Of a stretch of DNA of 6,214 nucleotides, positions 1 through 5,040 are shown one piece after another. How positions within the stretch are numbered: position 1 is the first letter of the stretch; every line of letters begins with the position of its first letter. The notes under the pieces are model-generated. The model was given only the letters and a program-made list of their open reading frames with translations, was not told where the DNA came from and made no database searches. Source of the DNA: Proteiniphilum sp. Lineage in GTDB: Bacteria > Bacteroidota > Bacteroidia > Bacteroidales > Dysgonomonadaceae. The translations under genes were made by a program, and so were the position numbers. The DNA lies in NCBI GenBank assembly GCA_031284475.1, contig JAISZV010000346.1, forward strand, positions 1 through 6,214, given 5' to 3'.

Positions 1-1050
1 GTAATCTCCTGCCCATGTGCGCTGGTGATCAGCATTCCGTTGGGTTATTTTGGAGGAATCGGCGCTGCATCACGAAAAGGAATTCTGTTCAAGGGAGGCA
101 ATTACTTAGACGTCATTACCAGGATCAATACAGTGGTAATGGACAAGACCGGTACGCTGACAAAAGGCGTGTTCGAGGTGCAGGAAATTGTCGCCGAAGA
201 AGGTTTTTCGAGAGAAGAACTGCTGCGTACCGTGGCTATCGTGGAAACGCAGAGCAATCACCCGATAGCCAAAGCCATTGTATCTTCAATGCCCGCGGAC
301 GGGATGTTTGCCGTCCGGCCTGCGAATGTCAGGGAGGCGGCGGGACAGGGTATGGAGGCCGAAATCGACGGAAAAAAGATTCTGGCCGGAAATACAAAGT
401 TGCTGCATACTAACGGCATTGCTTATCCTCAGGAAGTTGAGAATATTCCCGAAACAACGGTTTTATGCGCGATAGATGGAAAGTATGCCGGCTACATTGT
501 TGTTGCCGACGCACTTAAGGACGATGCGAAAGCGGCGGTGGAAGGGTTGCATAAAGCCGGGATAAAGGATATTGTGATGCTTTCGGGAGACAAGCAGGCC
601 ATCGTATCGAAGCTGGCGCGGGAACTGGATATTGATCGCGCTTATGGCGATCTGCTGCCGGAAGGAAAGGTGGAAAAGCTGGAAGAACTTACAATAGATC
701 CGGCTAACAGAGTGGCGTTCGTGGGAGACGGAATCAACGACGCTCCCGTCCTGGCCATGAGCGACGTGGGTATCGCTATGGGCGGCCTGGGAAGCGATGT
801 GGCTATCGAAACCGCGGATGTGGTGATCCAGACCGACCAGCCGGGCAAAATTCCTGTGGCGATCCGCATCGGTAAAGCTACCCGGCAAATCGTAGTGCAG
901 AATATCACGCTGGCTTTCGGCGTCAAGTTCGCCGTATTAATCCTCGGAGCCGGCGGGCTGGCCACTTTGTGGGAAGCGGTATTTGCAGACGTGGGCGTAT
1001 CGATATTGGCTATACTGAACGCCATCCGTATCATGCGTAAGAAGTTTTAG
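1..1050 (+). CDS. zntA: Zn2+/Cd2+/Pb2+-exporting P1B-type ATPase, C-terminal half (5' end outside window)
   Basis: ATP-driven efflux pump of the inner membrane that removes divalent soft metals from the cytoplasm. Reading frame 1 is open from the first base, so the gene starts upstream; 349 codons of an expected ~630-700 are present. Visible in order (window residue numbers): the membrane metal site CPC (4-6), the phosphorylation motif DKTGTLT with D48, the nucleotide-domain HP pair (87-88, SNHPIAKA), the LSGDK segment (194-198), the hinge GDGINDAP (242-249), then two last membrane helices. Metal type can be read from these: N301 and K309 fit Nx7K in TM7, and D330-x-G332-x7-N340 fits DxGx7N in TM8. 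With CPC this is the P1B-2 (ZntA/CadA) signature, not the copper type. The following Fur-family gene suggests metal-responsive control. Family assignment is very secure; the zntA symbol is by subfamily only. Any N-terminal metal-binding domain lies outside the window. Confidence 0.96.
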   Translation, partial: VISCPCALVISIPLGYFGGIGAASRKGILFKGGNYLDVITRINTVVMDKTGTLTKGVFEVQEIVAEEGFSREELLRTVAIVETQSNHPIAKAIVSSMPADGMFAVRPANVREAAGQGMEAEIDGKKILAGNTKLLHTNGIAYPQEVENIPETTVLCAIDGKYAGYIVVADALKDDAKAAVEGLHKAGIKDIVMLSGDKQAIVSKLARELDIDRAYGDLLPEGKVEKLEELTIDPANRVAFVGDGINDAPVLAMSDVGIAMGGLGSDVAIETADVVIQTDQPGKIPVAIRIGKATRQIVVQNITLAFGVKFAVLILGAGGLATLWEAVFADVGVSILAILNAIRIMRKKF

Positions 1051-1057
1051 GATTGTA

Positions 1058-1093
1058 TTTGTAGCAGGATTACGATAATTATCTTTATTTTTG
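1058..1093 (+). promoter_or_regulatory. Bacteroidota-type promoter of the Fur-like gene
   Basis: A perfect match to the Bacteroidota -7 element TAnnTTTG (TATTTTTG) lies at 1086-1093. A TTTG at 1058-1061 could be the -33 element, although its 24-nt spacer is longer than the usual ~19-21. Transcription would start near 1099-1101, about 24 nt before the ATG at 1124. This is the main reason for rejecting the in-frame TTG at 1091 as the start, because it falls inside the -7 box. The spacer carries a palindrome, listed separately. Confidence 0.5.
1074..1083. promoter_or_regulatory. Possible Fur-like operator (GATAATTATC palindrome)
   Basis: A perfect 10-bp palindrome sits between the two promoter elements and ends 3 bp before the -7 box. 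It resembles two opposed GATAAT half-sites, the building blocks of the classical Fur box, compressed so that they share the central AT. Its position would let a bound repressor block RNA polymerase, so autoregulation by the gene downstream is plausible. AT-rich 10-bp palindromes also occur by chance, and the Fur box of this group is not known to me. Confidence 0.35.
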
Positions 1094-1123
1094 CACTTTA
1101 TATCGGTAAACAGCCGGCAATTT

Positions 1124-1540
1124 ATGGACGCAAAATATATCGAAGAGATACTTCACCACAGGGATATAAGGCCAACAGCCATCAGGATGCTGGTGTTGAA
1201 GGCGATGCTCAGTTACGGCGCCGCTTTCAGCCTTTCCGACCTGGAGCGCGAAATGGGGACAGTGGATAAATCCACCTTATCGCGAACGATAAACCTTTTC
1301 CACCAACAACACCTGATCCACAGTATCGACGATGGCTCCGGTTCCATAAAATATTCGGTATGCAGCGACGATTGCCAATGCTCCCTCGGCGACCTGCACG
1401 TGCATTTCCACTGTACCAAATGCGGCAACACCTATTGTATGGAAAGTATTTCCATCCCCGACATTCCGCTGCCACCGGACTTTCGCCTGGAGAACGTCAA
1501 TTTTGTGATGAAAGGAATCTGCGCCCAGTGCGCCCGGTGA
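1124..1540 (+). CDS. Fur-family metalloregulator (Zur/Fur-like), 138 aa
   Basis: Cytoplasmic dimeric transcription factor that senses a metal ion, normally repressing uptake or controlling efflux genes. Residues ~1-80 form the winged-helix DNA-binding domain (the segment DKSTLSRTINLF is the recognition-helix region). Residues ~81-138 form the metal-binding and dimerisation domain with H92-x-H94-x-H96-C97-xx-C100 and a second pair C133-xx-C136 at the extreme C terminus. These two CxxC pairs make the usual structural zinc site. C80, C84 and C86 add further possible ligands. The length is normal for Bacteroidota Fur-like proteins. The ATG at 1124 was chosen over TTG 1091, which lies in the promoter. 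It begins 73 nt after the P-type ATPase gene, on the same strand but with its own promoter. Family is secure; whether it senses Zn, Fe or another metal is inference, with zinc favoured by the neighbour. Its 3' end is repeated downstream. Confidence 0.93.
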   Translation: MDAKYIEEILHHRDIRPTAIRMLVLKAMLSYGAAFSLSDLEREMGTVDKSTLSRTINLFHQQHLIHSIDDGSGSIKYSVCSDDCQCSLGDLHVHFHCTKCGNTYCMESISIPDIPLPPDFRLENVNFVMKGICAQCAR

Positions 1541-1650
1541 AACAAAACCATTAATTTCGTGATGAAAGGAATCTGCGGTGAACAAAACCACCGGTAAAAG
1601 TTAATTTTGTGATGAAAGGAACCTGCGCCCGGTGTGTTCGGTAAACAAAG
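1497..1650 (+). repeat. Three degenerate tandem copies of the 3' end of the Fur-like gene
   Basis: The coding end of the Fur-like gene (unit from about 1497) is followed by two more copies starting near 1551 and 1601. A shared core, gtgatgaaaggaatctgcg, is at 1505-1523 and identical at 1559-1577; the copy at 1609-1627 differs by one base. Each unit then ends in a variant of cggtgaaacaaaa. Offsets are 54 and 50 bp. The second copy is in frame with the gene after its TGA stop and reads NFVMKGICGEQNHR-stop, so its last CxxC is lost. The third, in another frame, reads NFVMKGTCARCVR-stop, keeping the CxxC tail. The array fills nearly all the space between the two convergent genes. Slippage or unequal recombination is the likely origin. 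Confidence 0.92.
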
Positions 1651-1654
1651 CTTT

Positions 1655-2299
1655 CTAAATGTAATACTCCATTAAATCGAGTAACCCGGATTGCAGCGCA
1701 TACTTAGTGGCTTCGTGCGCATTGTTCACGGCTAATTTCCTGAAAATATTCCTGCGGTGGGTATTTACGGTATGGAAGCTGAGGTTTTTTTCAAAGGCAA
1801 TTTCTTTGGTTGTTTTTCCGAGAGCTATCTCCCGCAGAATACTCTTTTCCGAGGCGGTCAGGTTATCCTCCTCTTTCTTCTGTGGAATCCCATCCTTTAG
1901 CACCGACTCAGCCGTTTCGCACAAATAGGTTTCGCCGTAAGTGGCGCAGGTAATTGCATCCAGGATATTTTGCAGCGGATTGTGTTTCATCACTACGCTG
2001 ATGCCGGGGTCAACCAATAATATCTGGCGTAGAAAATGTTCCTCCAGCTCGTCGGAAAACAAAATCCATCCCGATGCTTTCGCTCCCATCTTCATGTTCA
2101 GCAATTGATTGACGGAAACAAAATCAAATAACGTATAATCCAATATCACAACCGATTCGGGATAGCTGCGCAGCCGCGCCTGCAACTCGGTGCGGGTATG
2201 GGCTGTTTCTACACGGCTTTCCATATTCTGTGACCTCAGGATGGATATAAGCCCTTCCCGTGTAATATCCTGATTATCGGCGATAATATAAGTATGCAT
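1655..2299 (-). CDS. Response regulator, NarL/FixJ (LuxR-type HTH) family, 214 aa
   Basis: Two-component output regulator: a sensor kinase phosphorylates the receiver domain and the C-terminal domain binds DNA. Residues ~1-118 form the receiver, with acidic D8 and D11, the phospho-acceptor D54 (VVILDYT), S82 in the Thr/Ser position and conserved K105, so all switch residues appear present. A short linker (~135-146) leads to a GerE/LuxR helix-turn-helix at ~147-209 with TASEKSILREIALGKTTKEIA and the recognition helix FHTVNTHRRNIFRKL. The ATG at 2299 gives a normal full length. No histidine kinase is adjacent, so it is an orphan here and its partner and targets cannot be read. It converges on the Fur-like gene with 114 nt between stops. 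The upstream region has an off-consensus AACTTTTG at 2341-2334 as a possible -7 box, and A7 tracts at 2365-2371 and 2382-2388. Nothing indicates damage. Confidence 0.93.
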   Translation of the reverse strand: MHTYIIADNQDITREGLISILRSQNMESRVETAHTRTELQARLRSYPESVVILDYTLFDFVSVNQLLNMKMGAKASGWILFSDELEEHFLRQILLVDPGISVVMKHNPLQNILDAITCATYGETYLCETAESVLKDGIPQKKEEDNLTASEKSILREIALGKTTKEIAFEKNLSFHTVNTHRRNIFRKLAVNNAHEATKYALQSGLLDLMEYYI

Positions 2300-2453
2300 T
2301 TTGTTATCCGGATGAACCGGCCACGAAGTTAAACAAAAGTTTCAAAACATTCTGTCTTACCCTGAAAAAAAGTTGATTTATAAAAAAACATCAATAAGTT
2401 AAAAGAAGGTTTTTTTCATAAGCGTACTTTTGTTTTGCCTTTGGCTTCCCCGT
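2300..2453. other. AT-rich upstream region of the response regulator gene
   Basis: No gene is seen. The stretch has two A7 tracts on the + strand (2365-2371, 2382-2388) and a T7 run (2410-2416), which could bend DNA or stimulate a leftward promoter. Only imperfect promoter matches are found (AACTTTTG on the - strand at 2341-2334, with no TTTG at the expected distance). It separates the response regulator gene from the GC-rich hairpin island. Confidence 0.4.
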
Positions 2454-2555
2454 CCCCTTTCCGGGGGGTATCTTCCCGGCGGCAAGGGGTTTCCGTCCGG
2501 TATAGGCTCCGAAGCCCTCTCCATTTTCTTCCGGAGGTTGCCGGCGCTTCCGGCA
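2454..2555. ncRNA. GC-rich hairpin island: possible structured RNA or dispersed repeat
   Basis: About 100 bp of clearly GC-rich sequence lies within an AT-rich gap and can fold into consecutive stems. These are: cccctt (2454-2459) with aagggg (2484-2489), enclosing ccggg (2461-2465) with cccgg (2475-2479); ggct (2505-2508) with agcc (2513-2516), which on the - strand reads GGCTTCGGAGCC with a stable-looking loop; tccgg (2496-2500) with ccgga (2531-2535), enclosing the previous stem; and tgccgg (2539-2544) with ccggca (2550-2555). On the - strand it could be a leader upstream of the response regulator gene. It matches no riboswitch I know. A dispersed intergenic repeat or a foreign scrap is equally possible. 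Confidence 0.35.
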
Positions 2556-2685
2556 TGAAATTCCCTGCAACACACGGTTATTCGCTTCTTCCGGTAATAA
2601 AACTGCTTTCCTGAACTCACATAACTTTTGCAGTACGACAAACGGAGTTCATCTTGTTGATATGATAATTCCAAAATGTCCATTG

Positions 2686-2729
2686 GCATTAATTCATTTC
2701 AGAAATGCTGTTTTGAACAGAATTAATGC
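2686..2729. repeat. Nested inverted repeat (cloverleaf-like)
   Basis: Perfect 10-bp arms, gcattaattc at 2686-2695 and gaattaatgc at 2720-2729, enclose two further small palindromes: atttc-a-gaaat at 2696-2706 and ctgtt-ttg-aacag at 2708-2720. All three stems can almost form together as a three-way junction. It may be an operator cluster, an RNA structure in a small transcript, or the end of a mobile repeat. The sequence does not decide between these. Confidence 0.6.
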
Positions 2730-2769
2730 ATTGTTCTCGATTGATTAACCGTCTATTGAGTATCTTATT

Positions 2770-2790
2770 TTCTAATGGCGGCCATTAGAA
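2770..2790. repeat. Perfect 21-nt palindrome
   Basis: Ten-base arms ttctaatggc (2770-2779) and gccattagaa (2781-2790) are perfectly complementary around a single central g. A one-base loop makes an RNA hairpin less likely than a binding site for a dimeric protein, or the arms could extrude as a cruciform in DNA. No gene start lies nearby to identify a regulated target. Confidence 0.7.
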
Positions 2791-2847
2791 CGAAAACTCA
2801 TAATCAGTTCATTATATCCTAATAGTCATTTTGGGATAATACAACAA

Positions 2848-2882
2848 ACAAAAAAGCCCCGGTTTTTCCGGGGCTTTTTTGT
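2848..2882. terminator. Strong bidirectional Rho-independent terminator
   Basis: A 7-bp G+C stem, gccccgg (2856-2862) and ccggggc (2868-2874), with a ttttt loop is flanked by A6 (2850-2855) and T6 (2875-2880). The stem extends through the A/T tracts to 2848/2882. It has a U-run in both directions and is therefore a terminator for either strand. It lies over 500 bp from any recognised gene end: the permease gene stops at 3793 on the - strand, and the + strand has no gene before it after 1540. It therefore implies an unrecognised transcript on one or both sides. Confidence 0.9.
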
Positions 2883-3665
2883 GTATGGTAGGAGTTCAAA
2901 TTATTTTGTACGGGAGCGGTGCAGAAGTTAAAGATGCGTTTAATTACCGAAGAAAACCTCAAAATCCATAGAAACTAAAATCGTGCCGTTAAGTCGATTT
3001 TATTATTTCTACAGGGCTTATACTTCAGAATGCGGATACTTCAAAAAACCGCTGAAACGGTGTTTGAAGCCGTTAAAACTGTCCTGAGAAGTCTTGTATA
3101 TCATTCAATTCGATAACATTCAACCGTTTGATATATAATTTTTCCGGATTGTGAAGCAGAATCAGTCATACGAATGTAATCTTGTCTTTCATCCCTTGAA
3201 TTTTTACCGTCAATAGTTTTCCGGTATGGAAAAGGCCAATGTAGTAAAAAATCAATCTTTAAGGCCGGATTTTCATCCTGATCCCTGGCATTTACAAACT
3301 CTTGTCTCTGTTTTCGGAAAGCCGGCTTGCCTGTGGAGAGTTTACCTTTTAACCGGAATAGAGTACGAAAGCGCCCACAAATTCTTCCAATGCCTGAAGA
3401 TGATTCATTCATCCGAGTCGGTCGCGATTTTGCAATCACATCCATACAAGTATGCCCCGTACAGCGGATTACGCTACATAACGAAAAACTTTTGGTTCAT
3501 TCGGTAGAAACATTCAATGTTTCACACTTCCTGAGCAAAGAGAAAAACAAACGGATTTGCCGATCTCCTGAATGAAACTCTTCCCGTTGTATACAAAATG
3601 TCAATGAACTCCTATATGTTTTATGTACGAAATCCGTACCTTTTATCTCTCATTGTTGTTCTTTG
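2883..3665. other. Gap without a recognised gene; possible leftward transcript
   Basis: No protein family is recognised on either strand. The longest leftward open frame runs from ATG 3445 to a stop at 3101 (114 codons, start MDVIAKSRPTRMNES, rich in R, K and polar residues). It is preceded by a promoter on the same strand about 220 nt upstream and followed within 40 nt by a weak terminator. Competing open frames on the + strand (3226-3507, 3327-3575) have no better support. Upstream of 3445 all three leftward frames carry stops, as in a decayed gene. A hairpin, taaaatcg (2976-2983) with cgatttta (2995-3002), is also present. It could hold a small hypothetical gene, a pseudogene or a non-coding RNA. 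Confidence 0.3.
3043..3061 (-). terminator. Weak leftward Rho-independent terminator
   Basis: On the - strand the sequence ACCG-tttcag-CGGT is followed directly by TTTTTT (A6 on the + strand at 3043-3048), giving a short stem and a U-run. A competing stem, aacgg (3056-3060) with ccgtt (3070-3074), overlaps it, so the two hairpins exclude each other. It lies 40 nt beyond the stop of the leftward 114-codon frame. The stem is only 4 bp, so confidence is low. Confidence 0.35.
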
Positions 3666-3698
3666 CAAAGATAACGTCCCTACCAAATAAATTGCAAA
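3666..3698 (-). promoter_or_regulatory. Leftward Bacteroidota-type promoter without a recognised gene
   Basis: On the - strand a perfect -7 element TATCTTTG (3673-3666) follows a TTTG -33 element (3698-3695) with a 21-nt spacer, close to the group's consensus. The predicted start is near 3659-3660, inside the gap and pointing away from the permease gene, which ends upstream at 3793. A 10-bp palindrome, ctttgcaaag (3661-3670), overlaps the -7 box and the start site. The first ATG downstream (3653) opens only a 10-codon frame, MRDKRYGFRT. Confidence 0.5.
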
Positions 3699-3730
3699 TT
3701 TTTTTGCTTGTTTTTATAAACAACTTCTGA

Positions 3731-3755
3731 ACAGGTTATCAACAGGTTATCAACA
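3731..3755. repeat. Two DnaA-box-like 9-mers in an 11-bp tandem repeat
   Basis: The unit acaggttatca occurs twice in tandem (3731-3741, 3742-3752) and is followed by aca. It contains TTATCAACA at 3736-3744 and 3747-3755, one base away from the DnaA box TTATCCACA. The 11-bp period places them on nearly the same helix face. An AT-rich stretch (3685-3723) with a small palindrome, ttgttt-ttat-aaacaa (3708-3723), adjoins. Binding by DnaA is an inference from sequence resemblance only. Confidence 0.4.
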
Positions 3756-3792
3756 ATGGTGCGCTGGATTGACAAAGGCGGTAAAAAATGGG

Positions 3793-5040
3793 TTACTCAA
3801 ACCGGATCGACTTGGCAGGAGTAATCCTGGCGACCAGGTAAGAGGGTACGATCATCATCAGCAGCGATACAACGAGGGTTCCTATATTAAGCAGGATAAT
3901 ATAAAGAGGGTTGAGATCCACCGGCACGGCCGAGAGGTAATAGGTAGAGGGATCGAGCTTAAGCAACTGAAATTTGTCCTGGATAAAGCAGAAGGCCAAA
4001 ACGATAATATTTCCCCACAACATTCCCTGCCCTATAAGGAAAGCGGAAAGATATAAAAAGACTTTGCGGATGCTGAAATCCCTTGCCCCCATCGATTTTA
4101 ACATGCCAATCATGTTCGTGCGTTCCAGAATGATAATGAGTAGCCCGGATATCATGGTAAACCCCGAAACCACTAACATAAGGATGATAATAACCCATAC
4201 GTTCATATCGAGCAGGTTGAGCCAGTTGAATATCATGGGATTAACGTCCTTGATGGAACGGCTATAAAGAGCATTGCCGAGCCGGTCTTTGTAGGACGCC
4301 ATCTCAAAAAAGAGATCCTGCGCAATCCTGTCGAGGTTGTTGTAATCGCGTACTAACACCTCTATGCCGCTCACCATGCCGGCGTCCCATCCGTTGAGGG
4401 TCGAAAGCACGTCATTTTCTACAATCACATAAAGTTTATCATAATCTTCAAAATTGGTACTGTAAATTCCGGAGATATGGAATCTACGGGCACGGACAGG
4501 TTCCTGTATGAAATAGCAGGTGAAACTGTCGCCCGTTTTCAATCGCAGCTTATCGGCGATCTCTTTTGAGATAATAGCCCGGTTGCCCGTAACGGTATCG
4601 TTGGGTTGGATAACAGTTCCTTCCAGCATGTTTTTTCTGAAAAAATCCCAGTCATACCCTTCCGATACCCCTTTCAGTACCACCCCCATGAAATCATCGC
4701 CGGTTTTGATAATACCCGGCTTGGTAATAAATTCCTGAAAGTGGCGGATATTGGGGTTGGCGCTCAATATAGCTGCAAGCGTATCGGAGAAAGAGATCGG
4801 GGTATGTTCATAGGATGAAGTGCTCTCGAAAGCGGTGATCCGGATATGGGAGCCGAAACCCACTACCTTGGCGCGGACTTCTTTTTTGAAGCCTACAATG
4901 ATGCATACCGCCGCAATCATCACCGCCAGCCCCAGCGCGATGCCGGCAATAGCTATTTTAATGGCGGGCGATGACACCCGTTTGCTGTTTTTTTTATCGC
5001 CTTTATAAATCCGCCTTGCTATGAAGAGCTCTGCATTCAT
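3793..5040 (-). CDS. ABC-transporter permease, LolC/LolE (FtsX/MacB) family, 415 aa
   Basis: Inner-membrane subunit of an ABC transporter of the type that releases lipoproteins for transport to the outer membrane; an ATPase partner (LolD-like) would be needed and is not in the window. From the ATG at 5040: a membrane helix at ~27-51, a large periplasmic domain at ~52-278 (MacB_PCD-like), then helices at ~280-305, ~326-352 and ~378-402. This is the four-helix LolC/E topology with the FtsX domain at the end. The cytoplasmic coupling segment ERTNMIGMLKSMGARDFSIRKVF (split: ERTNMIGMLKSMGA, DFSIRKVF; ~306-328) is typical. ATG 5040 is preferred over the in-frame ATG 5097, which would add 19 basic residues inside the aminotransferase gene. 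It overlaps that gene by 38 nt, suggesting translational coupling. Lipoprotein export is inferred from family; other FtsX-type exporters are possible. Confidence 0.9.
   Translation of the reverse strand: MNAELFIARRIYKGDKKNSKRVSSPAIKIAIAGIALGLAVMIAAVCIIVGFKKEVRAKVVGFGSHIRITAFESTSSYEHTPISFSDTLAAILSANPNIRHFQEFITKPGIIKTGDDFMGVVLKGVSEGYDWDFFRKNMLEGTVIQPNDTVTGNRAIISKEIADKLRLKTGDSFTCYFIQEPVRARRFHISGIYSTNFEDYDKLYVIVENDVLSTLNGWDAGMVSGIEVLVRDYNNLDRIAQDLFFEMASYKDRLGNALYSRSIKDVNPMIFNWLNLLDMNVWVIIILMLVVSGFTMISGLLIIILERTNMIGMLKSMGARDFSIRKVFLYLSAFLIGQGMLWGNIIVLAFCFIQDKFQLLKLDPSTYYLSAVPVDLNPLYIILLNIGTLVVSLLMMIVPSYLVARITPAKSIRFE

Noticed and set aside
15..413. Open frames overlapping the P-type ATPase in other frames and on the other strand
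   Set aside because: They are shadows of a gene with a complete set of P1B motifs and have no independent support.
1091..1123. In-frame TTG start adding 11 residues to the Fur-like protein
   Set aside because: The TTG lies inside the predicted -7 promoter box, upstream of the expected RNA start, and ATG 1124 gives a normal family length.
1541..1654. Integrase attachment site made by 3'-end duplication of the Fur-like gene
   Set aside because: The copies are only 50-54 bp apart with no element between them, and no integrase is present; local tandem duplication explains them better.
2399..2689. Leftward 96-codon open frame across the GC-rich hairpin island
   Set aside because: It spans strong inverted repeats, has a low-complexity R/P/G-rich end typical of translated non-coding GC-rich DNA, resembles no family I know and lacks a promoter match.
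3226..3575. Two overlapping + strand open frames (93 and 82 codons)
   Set aside because: No recognisable domain and no promoter; they compete with a leftward frame that has a promoter and terminator. Neither is supported.
2300..3792. Insertion sequence, integrative element or CRISPR array in the gap
   Set aside because: No transposase or integrase fragment, no paired terminal repeats with target duplication and no regularly spaced repeats could be found.
4985..4998. A8 run with an A-AAA-AAC slippery heptamer at the start of the permease gene
   Set aside because: It fits the zero frame of the gene, but no downstream structure or useful alternate product is seen; the intact permease frame needs no frameshift.
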